A stretch of DNA of 7,438 nucleotides, taken from positions 1-7,438 of the forward strand of contig JBLHGU010000250.1 of NCBI GenBank assembly GCA_047615875.1, given 5' to 3'. Below, one piece after another: positions 5,709 to 7,438 of this stretch. The notes beneath the pieces are model-generated. The model was not told where the DNA came from. It saw nothing but the letters and a program-made list of their open reading frames with translations, and did no database searches. This DNA comes from JBLHGU01 sp047615875. Lineage in GTDB: Bacteria > Pseudomonadota > Gammaproteobacteria > Arenicellales > CAJQKF01. Within the stretch, counting starts at the first letter, position 1, and every line of letters begins with the position of its first letter. The position numbers and the translations under genes were made by a program.

Positions 5709-5989
5709 ATGAAATTAATTGGTGAACTCGAATTGAACTTTCAATTTAGTAAAGACATCACACTTAAGAAGAAAGAAATTGCTAAGCCCATTTTGAAGAA
5801 TATGTTCACAAGACGTCACAACTTATTAAGCGGGCCTACTTTCAGACTTTCAAATTAGTTGAAGACTGGCAAGAGCATAAAATTATCAGGCGTTACAATG
5901 ACGTGATGAACTACTCAGGAAATATTCCAAAGGATATTCTATGCTGGAGTCTAAGAAAGAAGGAAAACGAGGAAAGCGGGTCTAATTAG
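5709..5989 (+). pseudogene. Possible frameshifted coding relic, IS3-transposase-like tail
   Basis: Two plus-strand frames overlap here. One starts at ATG 5709 (MKLIGELELNFQFSKDITLK...) and stops at a TAG at 5856-5858. The other is open from 5786 to TAG 5987-5989 and includes YFQTFKLVEDWQEHKIIRRYN followed by SGNIPKDIL. The pattern of a YxF step, an EDW helix, a YN pair and then SxGNxP recalls the end of IS3-family OrfB transposases (YvF..L.....EDW...YN..RPHesLGN.pP). If so, it is heavily eroded, with the RPH motif lost. No ribosome binding site supports the ATG. It could equally be a chance pair of A-rich frames. Confidence 0.25.
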
Positions 5990-6032
5990 GGTCTAGTACA
6001 AACCTAAAATTCACGTAACCTGTTGATTTAAA

Positions 6033-6078
6033 TGGTGGCCAAGGACAGAATCAAACTGCCGACACAAGGATTTTCAGG
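6033..6078 (-). pseudogene. 3' half of a tRNA-Phe gene (fragment)
   Basis: The minus strand reads CCTGAAAATCC, then TTGTGTCGGCAG-TTTGATT-CTGTC, then CTTGGCCACCA. This is the anticodon loop with GAA, the variable region, the T arm (stem GGCAG/CTGTC still paired, with one G-U) and the acceptor strand with encoded CCA of tRNA-Phe. The T loop carries TTTGATT instead of TTCGATT. Upstream of the anticodon stem similarity ends, so the D arm and 5' acceptor strand are missing and no functional tRNA can form. Such 3' fragments are left when integrative elements recombine in tRNA genes. A related core occurs at 63-80 in the same orientation. Confidence 0.75.
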
Positions 6079-6252
6079 AAAGCCTACTATCCTACAAATA
6101 CAATCACTTACGAATGATATTTTTACGAAAACTCGAGCCTTTCAATCTATAAAACTGGCTACTTGCCAAGTATTCTTACGAACAATTTTGTAGATAGCCA
6201 ACACACAGACTGTTTTGCATTTCTCGATCAACCTAAGTTCTTACTATAACCC

Positions 6253-6288
6253 CTTACTTTAGTGTAAGATTATGCCTTATACGTAAGA
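6253..6288 (+). promoter_or_regulatory. Putative vapBC operator
   Basis: CTTAC-N6-GTAAG (6253-6268) is followed by CTTA-N4-TAAG (6276-6287). GTAAGA recurs at 6264-6269 and 6283-6288, 19 bp apart, so equivalent half-sites lie on nearly the same face of the helix. The sites end about 15 bp before the vapB start codon, where a VapB/VapC complex typically represses its own promoter. The exact promoter hexamers are unclear. Confidence 0.5.
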
Positions 6289-6303
6289 CAGACGAGGAAG
6301 ATA

Positions 6304-6543
6304 ATGATTACCGCAACCATTACCAGTAAAGGCCAAATCACAATTCCGAAGGACATTCGGGACCAACTTGGTCTTCATGCCGGCGACAAAATCAGTTTCA
6401 TAGTGGACGAGGACGGTTCGATCAACCTGATACCGATTAAGAAATCGTTAAGCGCACTAAAAGGTTTGGTAGCCAAACCGAAAAAACCTGTCAGTATTGA
6501 AGACATGAATAACGCGATTAAGCGCAAGACAGACCGCTTTTGA
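6304..6543 (+). CDS. vapB: VapB-type antitoxin (AbrB/MazE-like DNA-binding)
   Basis: A 79-residue antitoxin that binds and neutralises the PIN-domain toxin encoded directly after it, and represses its own promoter. Residues 1-47 form a swapped-hairpin AbrB domain: TITSKGQITIPKDIRDQLGL, then HAGDKISFIVDEDG and the closing strand INLIPI. The basic, flexible C-terminus (about 55-79, ending IKRKTDRF) is the part that in such proteins wraps the toxin and covers its active site. GAGGA five bases before the ATG is a strong ribosome binding site. The stop codon overlaps the toxin start by four bases, so the two genes are translated together, with the antitoxin first, as is usual for such pairs. Paired GTAAG/CTTAC motifs lie just upstream. 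Confidence 0.93.
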   Translation: MITATITSKGQITIPKDIRDQLGLHAGDKISFIVDEDGSINLIPIKKSLSALKGLVAKPKKPVSIEDMNNAIKRKTDRF

Positions 6544-6944
6544 TTGCAATCGACACCAATGTCTTAGTTCGCTACCTGGTGCAGGACGATCCGGCACAGG
6601 CAAAACAAGCAACCCAGTTTATCGAATCCAGCTGTACCGACGACGAGCCCTGCTTTATTGGCCAGATTGTGCTGTGCGAGCTCGCCTGGGTGTTGGAAAG
6701 CAATTACAGACAAAACCGAGAAAACATCGCTCAGGTTATTGAGGAATTACTACAGGTCAGGCAATTGGAAGTCCAACAGCCCGAAGTCGTGTGGTGCGCT
6801 TTGTCTGACTACAAAAACTCCAATGCCGATTTTCCTGATCATCTTCTCGCCCGGGTCAATCAGTCGGTGGGATGTGATTTCACTGCCACCTTCGATAAAA
6901 AAGCCAGTAAGCAGCCAGCGTTCAAGTTGCTACCAATGGAATGA
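6540..6944 (+). CDS. vapC: VapC-type PIN-domain ribonuclease toxin
   Basis: A 134-residue Mg2+-dependent RNase toxin that, when freed from its antitoxin, cleaves RNA (in other bacteria often tRNA or rRNA) and stops translation. The PIN active site is complete: D5 in IAIDTNVLVRYL, E47 in LCELAWVLE, D97 or D100 in ADFPDHLLA, and D119 in TATFDKK. The length is normal for the family. The start is TTG at 6540-6542, the only codon that gives the canonical N-terminus. It overlaps the antitoxin stop (6541-6543), and no separate ribosome binding site is evident, so translation probably depends on termination of the upstream gene, keeping toxin below antitoxin. All motifs are intact, suggesting the pair is active. 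Confidence 0.94.
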   Translation: MIAIDTNVLVRYLVQDDPAQAKQATQFIESSCTDDEPCFIGQIVLCELAWVLESNYRQNRENIAQVIEELLQVRQLEVQQPEVVWCALSDYKNSNADFPDHLLARVNQSVGCDFTATFDKKASKQPAFKLLPME

Positions 6945-7019
6945 ATCCATATCCCCAACCAATGCAGATATCGTTCCCTCGGATTTTGCGAAACCTGTAG
7001 GGTACGAAGCCCAAATTCC
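6945..7019. other. Gap between vapC and IS6-like copy 2
   Basis: Seventy-five bases with no gene or clear terminator; the insertion sequence terminus begins at 7020. Confidence 0.4.
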
Positions 7020-7045
7020 GGTATTGACAAGTTAACTTACAGAAG

Positions 7046-7438
7046 TCAAAAGAATCCAACTTCTACAGTTCGCGCAACGACTCTACGCCAATTATTGAAC
7101 GCACTAACCCTAAGATTTCGATAGTGCTCAGCCTGGTACTGACATGTTAACTTGAAGGCATGGGCTGGGATTACACAAGCTGGCCTTTAGACTCCAAAAT
7201 CTGCTCACTGTCCCTACATGGGAAAAGCCTTCTGAGATAATAATTAGGCCTATCACGAATTTTTCGAGTAGAAAAAGTTAACTTGTCAGTACCCTGCCCG
7301 GTTATTTGCATACTGGGATGTATCATGAATTACATCAGGAATCAGTTCCCGATGAGCGACATCATAGCTACGCAGCTTGTCAGTCACGATCTTCCTCGGC
7401 TCACCGCCATGTGACCTGAGCAGGCGCTTGAAAAACCG
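7046..7438 (-). pseudogene. IS6 family transposase, interrupted and partial
   Basis: The minus-strand frame enters from beyond the window as RFFKRLLRSHGGEPRKIV and continues TDKLRSYD (second catalytic D), AHRELIPDVIHDTSQYANNRA up to 7295. It then stops being transposase and becomes miniature element C. On the far side it resumes as AEHYRNLRVSAFNNWRRVVA and reads on to TGA at 7046-7048. The 45 residues that copy 1 has between these points (including the catalytic E in NNRAELSH) are missing. In the segments that remain it is better preserved than copy 1, with no internal stops, so the interruption and deletion appear to be what killed it. The N-terminus is outside the window. Confidence 0.88.
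7135..7293 (+). mobile_element. 159-bp miniature element, copy C, inside IS6-like copy 2
   Basis: It begins GGTACTGACATGTTAACTTG and ends TTAACTTGTCAGTACC, the same length and orientation as copy A, with the same ACTTTTTC-type hairpin slightly degraded on one arm (AATTTTTC). It sits between transposase codons that are 135 bp apart in copy 1, so it replaces that segment. The flanks (CCT and CTG) show no duplication, as expected if arrival and deletion were one event. Confidence 0.87.

Larger units (their letters stand above)
5990..6303. other. Intergenic region upstream of vapB
   Basis: It contains a tRNA-Phe 3' fragment (6033-6078) and, next to vapB, paired GTAAG/CTTAC motifs (6253-6288), both listed separately. 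A GGGTCTA word occurs twice near 5978-5995. From 6079 to about 6250 no frame, repeat or RNA gene is recognisable. Confidence 0.45.
7020..7438 (-). mobile_element. IS6-like insertion sequence, copy 2 (partial, runs off window)
   Basis: It starts at the terminus GGTATTGACAAGTTAACTT (7020-7038), close to the right end of copy 1 and to the ends of the miniature elements. The flank on the left (near 7012-7019) cannot be checked for a duplication because the other end is outside the window. It carries a minus-strand transposase interrupted by a 159-bp miniature element. Confidence 0.85.

Noticed and set aside
6658..7035. 125-codon open frame overlapping vapC
   Set aside because: It is out of frame with an intact PIN domain and shows no features of its own.

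Overview
The window looks like a gene-poor, accessory stretch of a bacterial chromosome, most likely from a gammaproteobacterium. That placement is an inference from the style of the Kef-type transporter, the tRNA-Phe-like remnant and the insertion-sequence family. Four complete protein genes are clear: a 518-residue Fic protein (+), a Kef-type cation/proton antiporter (-) and a VapB/VapC toxin-antitoxin pair (+). One further 27-codon membrane-peptide gene (-) is well supported by its ribosome binding site. Most of the rest is decayed or mobile DNA.

Layout. 1-278: no confident gene, with a perfect ATTTAT x5 tandem repeat and an 18-bp tRNA-Phe-like core. 279-551 (-): a 90-codon relic that reads like the C-terminus of an AbiEii-type nucleotidyltransferase toxin. 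553-648: four ACCTWA boxes at an exact 24-bp period, filling the divergent gap. 655-2211 (+): an AbiEi-like winged-helix N-terminus fused to a class II Fic domain. 2249-2942: a nearly whole but dead IS6-like element with recognisable terminal inverted repeats. 2943-3157: two hairpins and a second diverged terminus. 3158-3241 (-): the small single-pass membrane peptide. 3410-3568 and 5430-5588: two 159-bp miniature elements in inverted orientation on either side of the antiporter gene (3632-5326, -). 5589-6300: eroded DNA with a possible coding relic and the 3' half of a tRNA-Phe gene. 6304-6944 (+): vapBC. 7020-7438: a second IS6-like element, interrupted by a third 159-bp miniature element, running off the window end.

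How the parts relate. The miniature elements and the two larger insertion sequences share one terminus, close to GGTACTGACAAGTTAACTT. The simplest reading is that the miniature elements are non-autonomous derivatives moved by this IS6-like transposase. Toxin-antitoxin or AMPylation modules (Fic/AbiEi, an AbiEii relic, VapBC), tRNA fragments and repeated elements are typical of an eroding genomic island. No complete multigene novel system is visible. The most novel points are the Fic/AbiEi locus with its 24-bp array beside the AbiEii relic, the miniature-element family framing the antiporter, and the small membrane peptide.
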